Origin: Lasiodiplodia sp. COLG20
Taxonomy: Eukaryota; Ascomycota; Dothideomycetes; Botryosphaeriales; Botryosphaeriaceae
Length of the DNA: 64,000 bases
Assembly (NCBI GenBank): GCA_009801085.1
Contig: VNWV01000023.1
Coordinates: 62,001-126,000 of the forward strand
Reading direction: 5' to 3'
The notes beneath the pieces were generated by a model. The model saw only the letters and a program-made list of their open reading frames with translations, was not told where the DNA came from and ran no database searches. A program made the translations under genes and the position numbers. Numbering within the stretch: position 1 is the stretch's first letter; each line of letters begins with the position of its first letter. Below are positions 12,956 through 24,421 of the stretch, in pieces.

Positions 12956-13384
12956 TGTTACGCTTAGACTCGAAAAGAGAAAAGAGATAGAGACGTCGAG
13001 AAAGATATAGCGCGTTAAAAGTTTACTACCACTATCTAAGATGTTACTAGACACTATATTTAGAGAATAGCAACCGTAGTTAGATAAAAAAGATAACGAA
13101 AGAGATATAAGATAATAATTAGAATTAACTATAAAGATTCTATCTACTATAACGAGTATAGTCTATATATATAGAGTGATTAGTGTAATTAGTATTAGTT
13201 ACTTATAGTAATTAAGATGACTAAAGTGATTAGAATGACGAAAAGAGTTTAGTAGCTCAAATTAGTAGGTTCGAGTATGACTAGGTTGGCTAAATAGATC
13301 GTACTAGATTTAGGGAGTTAGTTACGTAGGCGGTAAGTCGTATAAGATTTTAACTTCTCTACTACTATTAAGCGTGTCGTAATA
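12956..13384 (-). repeat. 3' LTR of Gypsy-1 copy B
   Basis: This is the reversed 429-bp LTR, starting tgttacgcttagactcg and ending gtgtcgtaata. The adjacent ctattccccctct (13,385-13,397) is the complement of the polypurine tract, which fixes the orientation as minus. Confidence 0.92.
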
Positions 13385-16300
13385 CTATTCCCCCTCTAAA
13401 CTACTTTTAGCTTAAAAGCTTCTATATAGATTCTTATAAGATCTTATAGGTTCTTTTTACTATTATTCTTCTTCTTTATACTAATTATATCAGGTAGTAG
13501 CGCTCGTTAATACGTCTTAGCTTCTCGTATTCTTTAGAACGGGGCGGAGGCGTCTATTTATTATTAATTTTACTTTTTCTATCCTCATCACCGTTACTTC
13601 GTTCTTCTCGATCGGCCTCGTTATTACGAGTGTGTAAAGCGTAGTCGTCATTATATTTTTAAGACGATAACTTCTTTAGTTAAGTGTAATCGTTTCCTTC
13701 TCTTTCTATACTTATACTAACTTTCTATAGTTCGTTAGATAGATTAATAATAAGATTATATCTAGAATTAGTTAGAGAAGGTTTAACGTTAGATTAAGTA
13801 GAATAAGACGGAAATCCTTTATTTAACTCGTTAAAACGCATCTTCTTAGGCTAAGATAATTCGACTTCTCCGAATATTATCTTTTCTAGATTTTTAGAGT
13901 AACGAGATGTTTAACTAAAAGCTAGCTGCGATTAAAGTAGAGAAGGCTACTACTTTAGATTAGAGTTCGGCTAATTTAGAGGTAGACGATATGGCTATAC
14001 CGTATACGTTAGGCGGGTTCGATAATAATATAGCTAGCGCTAACGGCGTAGTTTCTCGTTAGACTTCTATTAATCGGTTTTAGATATCTTTAACTTCTTC
14101 TCTAAGTTTTACGTTATAGAAGAATGTTCTAGACTTAGATAGTTTAGGTTTTATCGGTAGAAGTTCTCGAGAAGTTCCGAGTAGTTAAGGTTTAATAAAA
14201 GTTTTTAGATGTTTTCTAAGTCATCGTAATTCTTTTACTTAACGAGGTACTTAAGCTAACCGTTAGGGTTCTATTTACTATCTAAGATTTTTTCGACGTT
14301 CTATTCTTATGCGTTTTCGGGCTAAATTTCTTCTTCGAGGTATTCTAGTATTTAGACGTTTTATAGTACTAGTTTAAGAAGCGCTATATAAAAGACTAGA
14401 CTTTAGCGTATATTTTTAGATAATTTAAGTTTGTAAGTGATAGAAGAAAGTTTTTATTTAATTTCGAAGGGACTAATTTTTTTATAATCTAATTTAGGGC
14501 TCGATCGTTTAGTTTTAAGGTTTTTAGTAAGTAGCTAGACTTTATCTCTCTTCTCTAGAGATAACGGCTTCTAGCGCCTTTAGTTATAGTATATAGCTAT
14601 ATAGTAGTTAATAAATTCTATATCTTAGGCTAGACTTTAGTATAGTTCTTTTAGCTGCTCTACCTAGAGTATTTCTTTTTATACGATATTTTCTTATAGA
14701 ATAGATTCTTTATAGGCTTAGAATTTAAATCTAAAGTTAACGTAGAACGGTATCTTTTAGATTATTTCCGTTAGTATACTATTATAAGCGAATTATACTA
14801 GAGATAGAAGTTCTACCTAGTTATTTTATTAATAATTTACGTAGCTTCGTAGGTATTTCTCTAAAGTCTAGTTAAGTCGTTCTATTTAGCTATTCGTCTA
14901 GAGGTAAAAGATGATAGATAGCTTATACTTCGTTTCTAACTTATTTATTAAGGTTTACTAGAATCGAGCGCGAAAGCGGGTATCTTAGTTAGAGATAATT
15001 ATTTCTAGTATTTCGTAGTTTATAAAGATGTATCGTAGAAAGATATAGACTAGCTTAGAAACTTCTAAAGCTTTCTTATAGAGAATAAAATACCTCTATT
15101 TAGATAGTCTATCGATAATAACTAGAATTACGTCGTAGCGTACCTCTATAAGTAGTTCTTTAGATTTTAGTAGTTTAGTAATAAAGTCTAAGAAGATAGA
15201 TTTCTAGGGTTAGTTAAAAGATATAATCGGCTATAGCTTTCTATAGGGGGCGTATCGTACTATTTTATTTCGGGCGTAGTCCTCGTAATCGGCGAGATAC
15301 TATCGTACTTATTTTCTAAGATATAGTATATAGAATACTCTTTTAATTCTCTTTATTATAGGATTAGTACCTCTATAGCCATGTGCTAGAATAGCGTAGA
15401 TTTTCTTAATAAGCTATCGTCGGAGTCGTTAAGAGATGTAGACTAGTCTTTTAAAAAGAATTATTTCTTCTAGACTTAATATAAGGTCGGAATCTTCTTC
15501 TAGGTAATTGTAAATTTGTTTTAATAGTTACTATACTATAGTATTATTTTCGTAGGTTGCCTAAATGTACTCTTTCTATATTAAAAGTAAGAGATTATTT
15601 TCTTAAGGGTTCTTATTTTCTTATATATCTAGGTTTTTAGAGAAGGTCTTCTAAGAGTTATTTTTTAGAATTCTATTTCTAGGGTTTTCTTTTTAGGCTA
15701 GTTATGCTTCTAGAGTGTTTATCTCTAGAGGTCCTTCTTAGAAGGATTATATTTCTAGGTTTATTTCTCTAGAAGAAGTCGATTTCTAAAAGTTTAGTGC
15801 TTCTAAGAAACTAAGTCTAGAGAGTATTATATTTCTAGAAATAAGTTTCTAGAGATTTATAGGTTCTAAAAATCTCTAAGGCCTAGAAGGTTCTTTCTAG
15901 AATTAGAAGCCCCTTACTTAGCTTTAAATAACTAGAGCTAAAAGATAGATTGCTATAAGTTCTAGTTAAGATCGGTTAAGTTTAATATCTTCTTTCTTAT
16001 TTTATTCTAGAAGCGCTAGAAAGAGTTCTAGTCGGTTAAATATATAGTCGCATTATTAGCTAAGTATATTAGCCTTTCTATTCTTAGTTTCTTTCCAGTA
16101 TACTATCTTAAAATTAAAGAAAGCGAGTTGTTTCGCCCACTAAACTTATCGCTAATTAAAAATTTTAGTTATTATAAAGACGTCTAGGTTTTAATAATCT
16201 AAGTACACGGTAATTTCGAAGTTTACCCCTTCTAGATAATATTACTATTTTTTAAAGACTATAACGATGGCTAATAGTTCTTTATTATAAATATCGTAGT

Positions 16301-18751
16301 TAAGTTCCGTAGGTAATATCTTTCTAGAGTAAAAGACTACGGAATATAGCCGTTCTTAGTTATCTAGCTAGCTAAGATATACCCCTATAGTATAGTCTAA
16401 GACGTTAGTTTCTAGATAGATAGATTTATTCGGGTCGAAAAGAGCTAAAACGAATACTTTCGTAAAGACTTTCTTAAATAGGTTAAAGACTTCTTATTAT
16501 ATATTCTACCAGTCGAAGCGGGTATCTTTTCGAATTAGTCGAGTTAGAGGTTCCACTAGCTTAGCGTAGTCTTTAATAAATCGTTAATAGAAGTTAGTAA
16601 AGTCTAAAAAGAATTAAACTTCTCGAAGGTTCTTAGATATAGACTAATTAAGAATAAATTCTACTTTTTTAGAGTCTATTACGACTTTCCCGGGTCGGAT
16701 AATAAATCTTAGAAATTCTACCTCTTAGGCGTAGAAGACGTATTTCTCGAGCTTAACTTATAGCCTTCTTTTCTACAATTTCTTTAGTATCTTTACTACG
16801 TATTTCTAATATTTCTTTAGAGTTTTAGAGTAGATTAGAATATCGTCTAGATATACTATATAAAAGACGTCTAGATATTTTCGAAGGGTATCGTTAATTA
16901 TAACTTAGAAGGTTACGAGAGCGTTAGTAAGTTCGAAAAATATAATAAAGTATTTAAACAGTCTAAAGCGACTTTACTAGATAGTCTTCTACTCTTCGCC
17001 TTCTTTAATTCTAATTAAGTAGTAGCCGTCTCGGAGGTTAAGCTTAGTAAAATATTTAATCTTTCTTAGTCGGTCTCGTAGTTCGTCGATTCTAGATAAG
17101 AGATAGCGGTTCTTAATAGTAATATTATTTAAAGTTTAATAGTCTATATATAGTCGTAGCTTCTCTTTAGGTTTTAGTATAAATAGAATAGAAAAGGCTA
17201 CTAATAACTAGAATAGTCGAATATATTCTTTTCGTAAGTAGGTCTCGATGTATTTCTTAAGTATTTATAGTTCTTTTTTAGAGAGGAAGTATAAGGGACC
17301 GAACTTAGATAATATCCCCGGTATTAGAGGTATTTTATAGTCCTATAGTTAGTATTTTAGTAGAGCGTCTTCCTATTTCTTCGTAAAAATATTAAATTTT
17401 CTATATTATAGAGATACGTTATCTAGGGGGTTTTCTATATTAGTAGTATTAACTTATCGTAGGTCGTATATCATACGTTCTTAGGGTTTTTAGAGTTTCT
17501 AGGGTCTATAGGTTTGTTTTCTAGAGAGATAGGCGATTCTATAAGCCTACCAAACCTCTAGGGGTTACTAAGTCTTAATTTTAATTTCTTAGAGGGTAGT
17601 ACGCATCTAGAAGATTTTGATAGAGGTATCTTTCTTTACTTTTTTTCTAAGGGCCTTCTTAGAAATCTTACTAACTTATACTAGCTTACTTTAGATTACT
17701 TAGGGTTATACTAACGCTACTATAATACTAAATAGCTATCGCGCCTCGTTCTTTTCTCTAGACCTAAATTTTACTTCTTCAGATTTCTAGTCGATATATA
17801 GTTTCTACTTTCGGAGCTAGGGGCGTCCTAGAATAATATTATATCTGAGGGTTTTTATAATGTCTAAGTATATTCTTTCTCGGTGTTTTTCTCTAGCTAG
17901 TACGAGTCCTTAGATTTCTATAAGTATTAACTCTTCTCTATATATATTAGGTAAACCATCTACGGTGATAAGTTCGTAAGAATATTTCTTTTTTCGAAAC
18001 TTAATGTTGTATTTTTCCACGAAGTAGGGGTTAATATAATTACCTCTATCAGCTAAGTCGATTAGAACGCGGACTTAGCGTCTATTAGCGAGTATATTAA
18101 TAATAAAGTACTTAGTATACTTAGCTAGAAGTTTTTTATCGTCTATAGTATGCGTATAAGAGAGTTTTTCTTTAGTATTACCGGTCGTTATTATAGTTAT
18201 CTAAAGGGGCGCTAAAGGCTACGCCTTTATCTATTCCTAGATTAGAAGCTTTTTTAGTTTTTTATCTCTAGCTAGTATTTATAGGTCTTCTTTAATTTAC
18301 GGTGGCTTTTATATTCGTCGTTAGTATAATTAGCCTAATACTACTTATTATAGGATTTCTTTACTTTTATTACTTATATAGCTAAGGTTTAGCGTATTAT
18401 CTTATAGCTATTCTTATATTAGCGGGTATAGTATCCGAAATCCTTATAGTACGATTAACCGTAAAGGCTTATTTCTTAATAAAGTATTCTAGAAGGACGT
18501 ATATATAGTCTTTCGATATATTCGGGGGTAGCCGTGGTCTACTAATATTATAGAAAAGAGACGCGATTTCTAATACGTAGACTTTCGAAATAAGTATATA
18601 TGTCTCTATATTAGAGTTTCTAGAGATGTTAAGTCGGATATTACGTACTTAGTCCTCCACGTCTAGAAGAAAAGTACAGATTTCGGTCTAGGTTATTATA
18701 GTTAGTACTGTAATAATCTTACCTTTAGTGTCTATAAGGTAGTGGTTAAAG

Positions 18752-19180
18752 TGTTACGCTTAGACTCGAGAAGAAGAAAGAGGTAGAGACGTCGAGAAAG
18801 ATATAGCGCGTTAAGAGTTTACTACTACTATTTAAGATGTTACTAAACACTATATTTAGAGAATAGTAGCCGTAGTTAAATAGAGAAGGTAATAGGAGAG
18901 GTGTAAGATAATAATTAGAATTAACTACGAAGGTTCTATCTACTATAACGAGTATAGTCTATATATATAGAGTAATTAGTATAATTAGTATTAGTTATTT
19001 ATGGTGATTAAGGTAACTAGAGTAATTAGAATGACGAAAAGGGTTTAGTAACTCGGGTCGGTAGGTTCAGGTGCGGCTAGATCGGCTAGATAGATCGTGT
19101 TAGATTTAGGAGATTAGTCACGTAGGCGGTAAGTCGTATAAGATCTTAACTTTTCTACTACTATTAAGCGTGTCGTAATA
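18752..19180 (-). repeat. 5' LTR of Gypsy-1 copy B
   Basis: This is the reversed 429-bp LTR. Just left of it, gtgtctataaggtagtggttaaag is the complement of the leader that follows the LTR in copy A; it shows the leader with fewer RIP changes. Confidence 0.92.
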
Positions 19181-20256
19181 TAAGAAGTATAAATAGAGAG
19201 ATTATTCTCTAAAGTAATATAAGAAGAAGAGTACTCTAGATAATTTATATAAGAGATTATCTTAACGCTATTACGTAAAATCTAACGAAGTAAATTCTAA
19301 CGACGAAGAGTAGTACGATAAGAACGAAAAGAAATCTTCGAGATCTTAGTAAAAAAACGCTTTTTAGAAGATATAGCGAAAACTTACTAAGAAAAAAAAA
19401 GAAAAAAACCGAAGACTACTAACGACGCGATATATATCGTAGAAATTTAAAATAATCTTCGGGTTAAAGATCTCTAAGAGAAGAGATAGTATTACGAACT
19501 CTAAAGAATACGAACTTTATAACTCTAAGAGTAGAAAGCCCGTACGAAAAAACTCGTCGTAAGAACTAATAAGTCTTACAGGCGAAAGAGCCGTACGATT
19601 TTAGATTTCGTATAAAAATCTAAAGAATACGAAATAATGATACGTATAAAAATACTAGTAGATAGTAGCCGAAGCCCGTACGAAAAGAACGTCTATAAGA
19701 ACACGATAACTCTAGAAGAAAGTACGAACTAGAAAATTCTCTATAAGATAAAAGACTATAGAGTTAAGCTAAGAGCTAAAGATCTAGACGTATAATCGTT
19801 CTAAAGTAGTATACGAAGATAAAAAGCCGAAAGATAAATAGAAGAAGAACGAATAAGATATAGTACGATATTACGATCGTTTAGAAGTTTAAGAAACGCT
19901 CTAAGCGTTTAAGTTACGTACGATTTATAGTAAGTCCTTACGAGTTTAGACTTATAACGGTTCGATCTAAACCCTTACGAGTCGAAGCTTATAAGGGCTT
20001 TCTAGATTATAACTAGCTTTTTTATAGTATATAAATATACTCGTTAGCTAGACCTTTAATTCTTCGTAGTTAACTTAAAGTTCTAATTAAGACTCTTTAA
20101 TTAGAGGTAACCGGCTTACTATATACCGTATAATTACGTAATACTTTTTTTTATCTAATTATCGTTCTTTCTCTCTTATTTCTTTAAGATAAATTCTACG
20201 GTTTATCCGACCTACTAAGCGACTCCGAAGCTTAGTAAAAGAAGTTTATTATTATA
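19181..20256 (+). mobile_element. Gypsy-2 outer left copy, segment 3 with 3' LTR
   Basis: The outer element resumes after the taaga repeat, in register with 54,826 onward in the complete copy. Its 3' LTR is 19,490-20,256 (767 bp), starting tattacgaact and ending tattattata, the RIP-altered form of the TG...CA ends. The preceding agagaagagatag is the polypurine tract. The visible parts of this element (1-3,086, 10,063-12,955 and 19,181-20,256) were one insertion before copies A and B landed in it. Confidence 0.87.
19490..20256 (+). repeat. 3' LTR of the outer left Gypsy-2
   Basis: The LTR matches 47,531-48,295, 55,128-55,892 and 59,453-60,217. Differences are overwhelmingly C/T or G/A changes. 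It is two bases longer than the others, probably in a T run near 20,148. Confidence 0.88.
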
Positions 20257-20501
20257 CTTTAGTTCGTACTTTCTTCTAGAGTTATCGCGTTCTTATAAAC
20301 GTTCTTCTCGTACGGGTTTCGACTACTATCTATTAGTATTTTTATACGCGCCGTTATTTCGTATTCTCTAGATTTTCGTGCGAAATCTAGAGTTATACGA
20401 CTCTTTTACTCTCGAGACTTATTAGTCTCTACGACGAGTTTTTTCGTACGGACTTTCTACTCTTAGAATTATAAAGTCTATATTCTCTAGAATTCGTAAT
20501 A
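20257..20501 (-). repeat. reversed Gypsy-2 LTR fragment (LTR positions about 1-242)
   Basis: From about 20,260 the sequence is the reverse complement of the first ~242 bp of the Gypsy-2 LTR, ending gaattcgtaata at 20,501. It sits directly after the outer element's 3' LTR, so the two make an inverted pair. Confidence 0.8.
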
Positions 20502-21128
20502 ATTAGTAGATAGTAGCTACGACCCGTACGAGAAGAGCGCCTATAAGAGCGTAGTAACTTTAGAAGAAAGTACGAACTAGAAAATCTTCTATAAGATAAA
20601 GAACTATAGAGCTAGATTAAAAACTAAAGTTTTAAACGAATAATTTTTTTAAAGTAACGTAGAAAGGTAGAAAGCCGAAAAGCGAATAGACGAGAGAAAT
20701 AGATAGAAGATAGTACGATATTACGATTACTTAACGTAGTTAGAAGTCGAATATCGAAAAGATATTCTAAGCGCCTAGATTACGTAAGACCTACTAGTTA
20801 AATTAAAAGTCTTAGTATTAATCTAATCTCTAGATTAATCTATTAATCCTTATAATCTATATAAAGAGATAATCTAGATTATAACTAGCTTTTCTATAAG
20901 TATATAGATATACTTCTTAGCTAGACACTTAACTCTTAGTAGTCAACTTAAAGTTCTAATTTAAACCCTATTAACTTAGAGGTAACCGGCTTATAGTATA
21001 TCGCATAATTACGTAATACTCTTTATTTAATCATTGTTATCTACCTCTTATCTCTTTAAGGTAAACCCTACGGTTTAATTAACCTGCTAAGCGACTTCGA
21101 AGCTTAGTAGAAGGAGTCTACCGTTACA
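20502..21128 (+). repeat. Gypsy-2 LTR fragment, variant subfamily, at the left edge of the gene island
   Basis: This is a forward LTR missing roughly its first 165 bp and ending taccgttaca at 21,128. It overlaps by ~75 bp of LTR content with the reversed fragment before it, so the pair is not a simple inversion of one LTR. It differs from the other LTRs in its middle: tattaacttagagg where they read tttagttagagg, and an extra taatctaatctctagatt block. RIP-type composition stops sharply at 21,128. Confidence 0.8.
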
Positions 21129-21450
21129 GCTATCTTAAAGTCGCTATAGATGGTATAGGTTCTCGGCTCTTGACTGGCTTCTTATAGCTGTTGTCTAGCC
21201 GCTAGTTTCATTCCAACGTTGATAGCGTTAATCTTTGCCGCCGTAATGCTGTAGTATCTACCAGATTATACTCCTTTCTAGGCCTTTTATTAAACTTGTT
21301 ATTCTTGGTTGAGAATTACTACTGCAGCTCCGAGCTGATCTTTTACTTTGGATGTATCCGTGAATACTTTTACGGTAGGGGCCTCTTGCAGCTCTTGATT
21401 GAATGCTAGCACGTCTTCCGCGTGAGATGACTGTAACTGAAATTTCCCCT
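21129..21450 (-). pseudogene. LINE (Tad-like) RNase H fragment
   Basis: Reverse-strand reading gives KVFTDTSKVKDQLGAAVVIL, then AAKINAINVGMKLAARQQL, then TYTIYSD. This matches the RNase H pattern of fungal Tad-type non-LTR retrotransposons: an FTD core with the first catalytic Asp, an A-x-x-x-A-I helix where a Glu is usual, and an IYSD motif with another catalytic Asp. Two to four stops interrupt it. The 3' end is cut by the LTR at 21,128 and the 5' side fades by about 21,450. Only the RNase H part is present, so it is a dead remnant. Confidence 0.6.
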
Positions 21451-21661
21451 AAAAAAAGGAAAAAAACCAACCCTTTTCTTCTCCTAATCGAAGTCCTCTC
21501 AAGCGAATTTCATACGGCACTCAGTTATCCCGACGGCAAATTGGCGAGAAGGCCCGTCATTCACATTCATGCATCCCGACGCGATACATTAATATATCGA
21601 TATAGGTAGTCCGTTGAAGACTGTAAGCGAATACCGGAGTGACTGTCTCTCCAAACGCCTC

Positions 21662-23343
21662 TTACCTAGCATCCTTCCCAGCATCAGCGTTCCCCAACTT
21701 GGCCGTGCCTTGGCTGCCATCAAACTCGATACCTTCAATGTGTGTTGTCGCCAGGTTGTCTCCAAACAGCCCACCAATCTCTTCCAAGGTTTTTCCTTTG
21801 GTTTCCGGCAGGAAGAGCACGTATACTACAACACCCACGAGATTTGCGGCGATAAAGATGGCATAGTATTTCCAAGATATATTCTCCATAGCCACCGGAG
21901 TGATTTGGGAAACAACTATTCCGGCGACGCCATAACAGAAGGTAGCGAATGCTAAGCCGATGGACCGAATGAACAGAGGTAGAAGTTTAGAGGCGACGAC
22001 CCAGGTAGTGGAGTTGAAGAAGATGGCAAAGGCGGCCGAATACAAGAAGATGAAGGCAATGGTGGCACGGGACGCAGCCTCATTGGATCCATCAGCAAAT
22101 TGAGCACTGAGTGCCATACAGATGGAGAGCATGACTGCTAGGACGAGATAGCCAATCCAAAGAGTCGTCGTTCTCCTCCAGCGATCTGTTCCCTAGATCA
22201 GTCTTGTTCTTTTAAGAAGGAGAGCACATTTACCCGCAACAATGATCAAGCTGATCAGTTGGCCAAACAGCCCCATGAACCCATATATTCCACTAATCAA
22301 GAGCGCGCTTCTTCCGGTAAACCCCACCGATGCATAGAAAATATTCTGGAAGTTTTAAATGATCCCAACACCCACAAATTGCGTCAGCGTGAGGACGAAA
22401 CAGCTCAACCCCATACGCGTGATGTACTGTTTACTGAATAGCCGCATCAGCCTGCTCACGAATCCCTGTGACCCGTACGTTCGCTCCAGCGCGATCTGTT
22501 CCCTAATCTGGATCATTTCCTGGTCTATGAAATTACCGCCGCTGTCCCCGTGGATCGCGGTCAGCACCTCGCGCGCCTCCTCGATCCGGTCGCGGCTGAC
22601 CAGCCACCGTGGGCTGAACGGGATCAGCACGCTGCCGACCAGCAGGAAGGCGGCGCAGGGGAACTGCATCGCTAGTGGGATGCGCCACTGGCGGTTGCCA
22701 GTCTCGAAAAAGCCGCCGTAGCCGATCCAGTTGGCGAGGCAGAAGCCGATGGCGATGCCCATGCCCTGGAAGCCAACGACGACGCCGCACTGTGCCGACT
22801 TGGACATCTCGGCGATGTAGATGGGCACGACCGGTAATATCATGCCCGACGACCAGCCGGTCAGCAGCCGCCCCGCTATGAACATGCCGATGTTGACCGC
22901 GGCCACCTGCAGGGTGGTGCCGACGATGGCGATGGCGCAGGCCGCTGTCATGGCGTACTTGCGGGAGAGCCGGTCGGCGGCCCAGCCCCCAGCGAAGGTG
23001 CCCGCAGCCTGGCCAGCGTTGTAGACGGAAACTATGGCGCCTGTGTTTGGATTGTGAGAACGAGGTGTGCTGTTGGTGCTTTTTGTTGTGGGAAAGGAGA
23101 GGGACATTTGGGTAGGGCAGGAAGTATACCGGTCAGGGTCGAATTCTCGCCGGTGGGCGGAAACATGTAGAAGTTGAAGCTAGCGTGGCCAATGGTTGTA
23201 GCAATGATGCCTGTAAAGTTCAGTTATCGTAGTAAGGGAGAAGAAAACACGCGTTGCATTGGCTACTGACCTTCGTCGATGCCATACATGGCACCACCGA
23301 CGGCCGCAATGACCGGCGGAACGTACTGTGCCCACCTGCCCAT
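21662..23343 (-). pseudogene. MFS sugar transporter with one nonsense codon
   Basis: Four exons on the minus strand (23,343-23,271; 23,210-23,130; 23,040-22,234; 22,185-21,662) join in frame into 494 codons, the usual size for a fungal sugar porter. Visible family features are the start MGRWAQYVPPVIAAVGGAMYG, ADRLSRK after the second helix, GRLLTGWSSG, a PFSPRWL variant of the usual PESPRWL, VADRWRR and PETKGKTLEE near the end. About twelve membrane helices are expected. A single in-frame TAA at 22,355-22,357 (codon 280) sits inside a conserved run (VGVGII*NFQNIFY), where CAA would fit, so it looks like one CpA-to-TpA change. The likely role was sugar uptake; the divergent rhamnosidase suggests rhamnose or a rhamnoside. 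If the stop is real, only about seven helices would be made. A sequencing error is the alternative. Confidence 0.85.
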
Positions 23344-24421
23344 TCTGGGGGATAACGACTTGAACACAGTCACGTCGATCGCTGAATATTAATCACAGGA
23401 TATTCGGGAGAGACCCGTGTGTGAGCCCAGAAATACCCGAAGTATCCTAGATAAAGCGCACCTCTCATGGCTGACTCCGAATTTAACGCTCAGAGAATCG
23501 GTGTTCGGGACTCAGACGATGCGAAGTCCCCGCACTGTAATGGAACCGGTCGTCGGGTCAATGTTATGACGGGCCAACGTATCAGCTAGGCTCAGACAAA
23601 ACGCCTTCGGAGTTACTTCCCCCCGAAATAACGTTGGTTATGCTTGGCTTGCTGAGCTTGTTTGTATGTGCATTTCTCCTGAAGTGATGGTGCTTCTCGC
23701 GAGGCGTTCTGTAGTTCATGCGCTATCAAGTCGTATGTAAAAAAAAAAAAAAAAAAGCGCAAAGACGGCAGGGGCCACTTCAGAATGCCTATTCGATTGC
23801 CACGATTTTCTCTGCTCTTCTTTTTCTTCTAGTGGAAAGTGTGACCGTGGATTCTTCCTCGATTCAAAATTATGTATAAAAGTTGCGGGGGACGAGTAGC
23901 CACGCGGGTCCACATTGTAGACGCCGCCAGCAACACGATAGCGGATAGACTGCGGGGAAGGGTCAAAGTAGGAGGAATATTGTGACCTCTTATCTCCTTC
24001 CGAAACATATCCAGAAATTGACGGCTCTGATTACCCTTCCGGGCCTAGCGATGGACAAAGCGGTGTCAAATGCCTGAGAAACTCCCTGTGTCTGCCGAAC
24101 AGCCCCATCCCTCGTAATCCGCCGGTGGCCGGTAGAGACGATACGCCGAAAACATCCGAAATGCGGTGCCGGACCTGACGGTGTTGCTGTGATCCGGAGA
24201 GAAGATAGTGACTGGCGTTCTCAACAAAGTGGCTTCACCTGATGCCCAGGGCACTCGCTGAGAACTCTACCGAATGCCGATGAGGCACCCCACAAGTGCG
24301 TGATAATCAACATCCCAACAACCCGTCCACTCAACACTTTGATTTAATGCCTTCATCGGCTGCCAACATTAACAAATGTTTGAGCGAACACTATTCCATC
24401 AACCATCCAAGCATAGTCGCT
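23344..24421. promoter_or_regulatory. divergent intergenic region between sugar transporter and rhamnosidase
   Basis: About 1.08 kb separates the two opposed start codons, so both promoters should lie here. It includes an 18-base A run at 23,739-23,756. An upstream in-frame ATG for the rhamnosidase exists at 24,344, but that extension looks unlike protein of the family. I see no clear operator; a shared regulator is only inferred from the arrangement. Confidence 0.5.

Larger units (their letters stand above)
12956..19180 (-). mobile_element. Gypsy-1 copy B, reversed, gag-deleted, RIP-degraded
   Basis: The element lies on the minus strand, is 6,225 bp long and has two 429-bp LTRs. A perfect 5-bp target duplication flanks it: taaga at 12,951-12,955 and 19,181-19,185. 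It is 751 bp shorter than copy A. Compared with copy A, sequence matching about 3,833 joins directly to sequence matching about 4,580. This occurs at about 18,420-18,450, removing most of gag up to the zinc knuckle. Protease, reverse transcriptase (17,200-16,600), RNase H, the tctagaa-rich linker, integrase and chromodomain follow in reversed order. It keeps more TpG and CpA than copy A and an unmutated TG at its left edge, so it appears younger or less exposed to RIP. Confidence 0.92.

Noticed and set aside
20257..21128. Simple inversion of one LTR
   Set aside because: The reversed and forward pieces share about 75 bp of the same LTR positions, so two copies must be involved.
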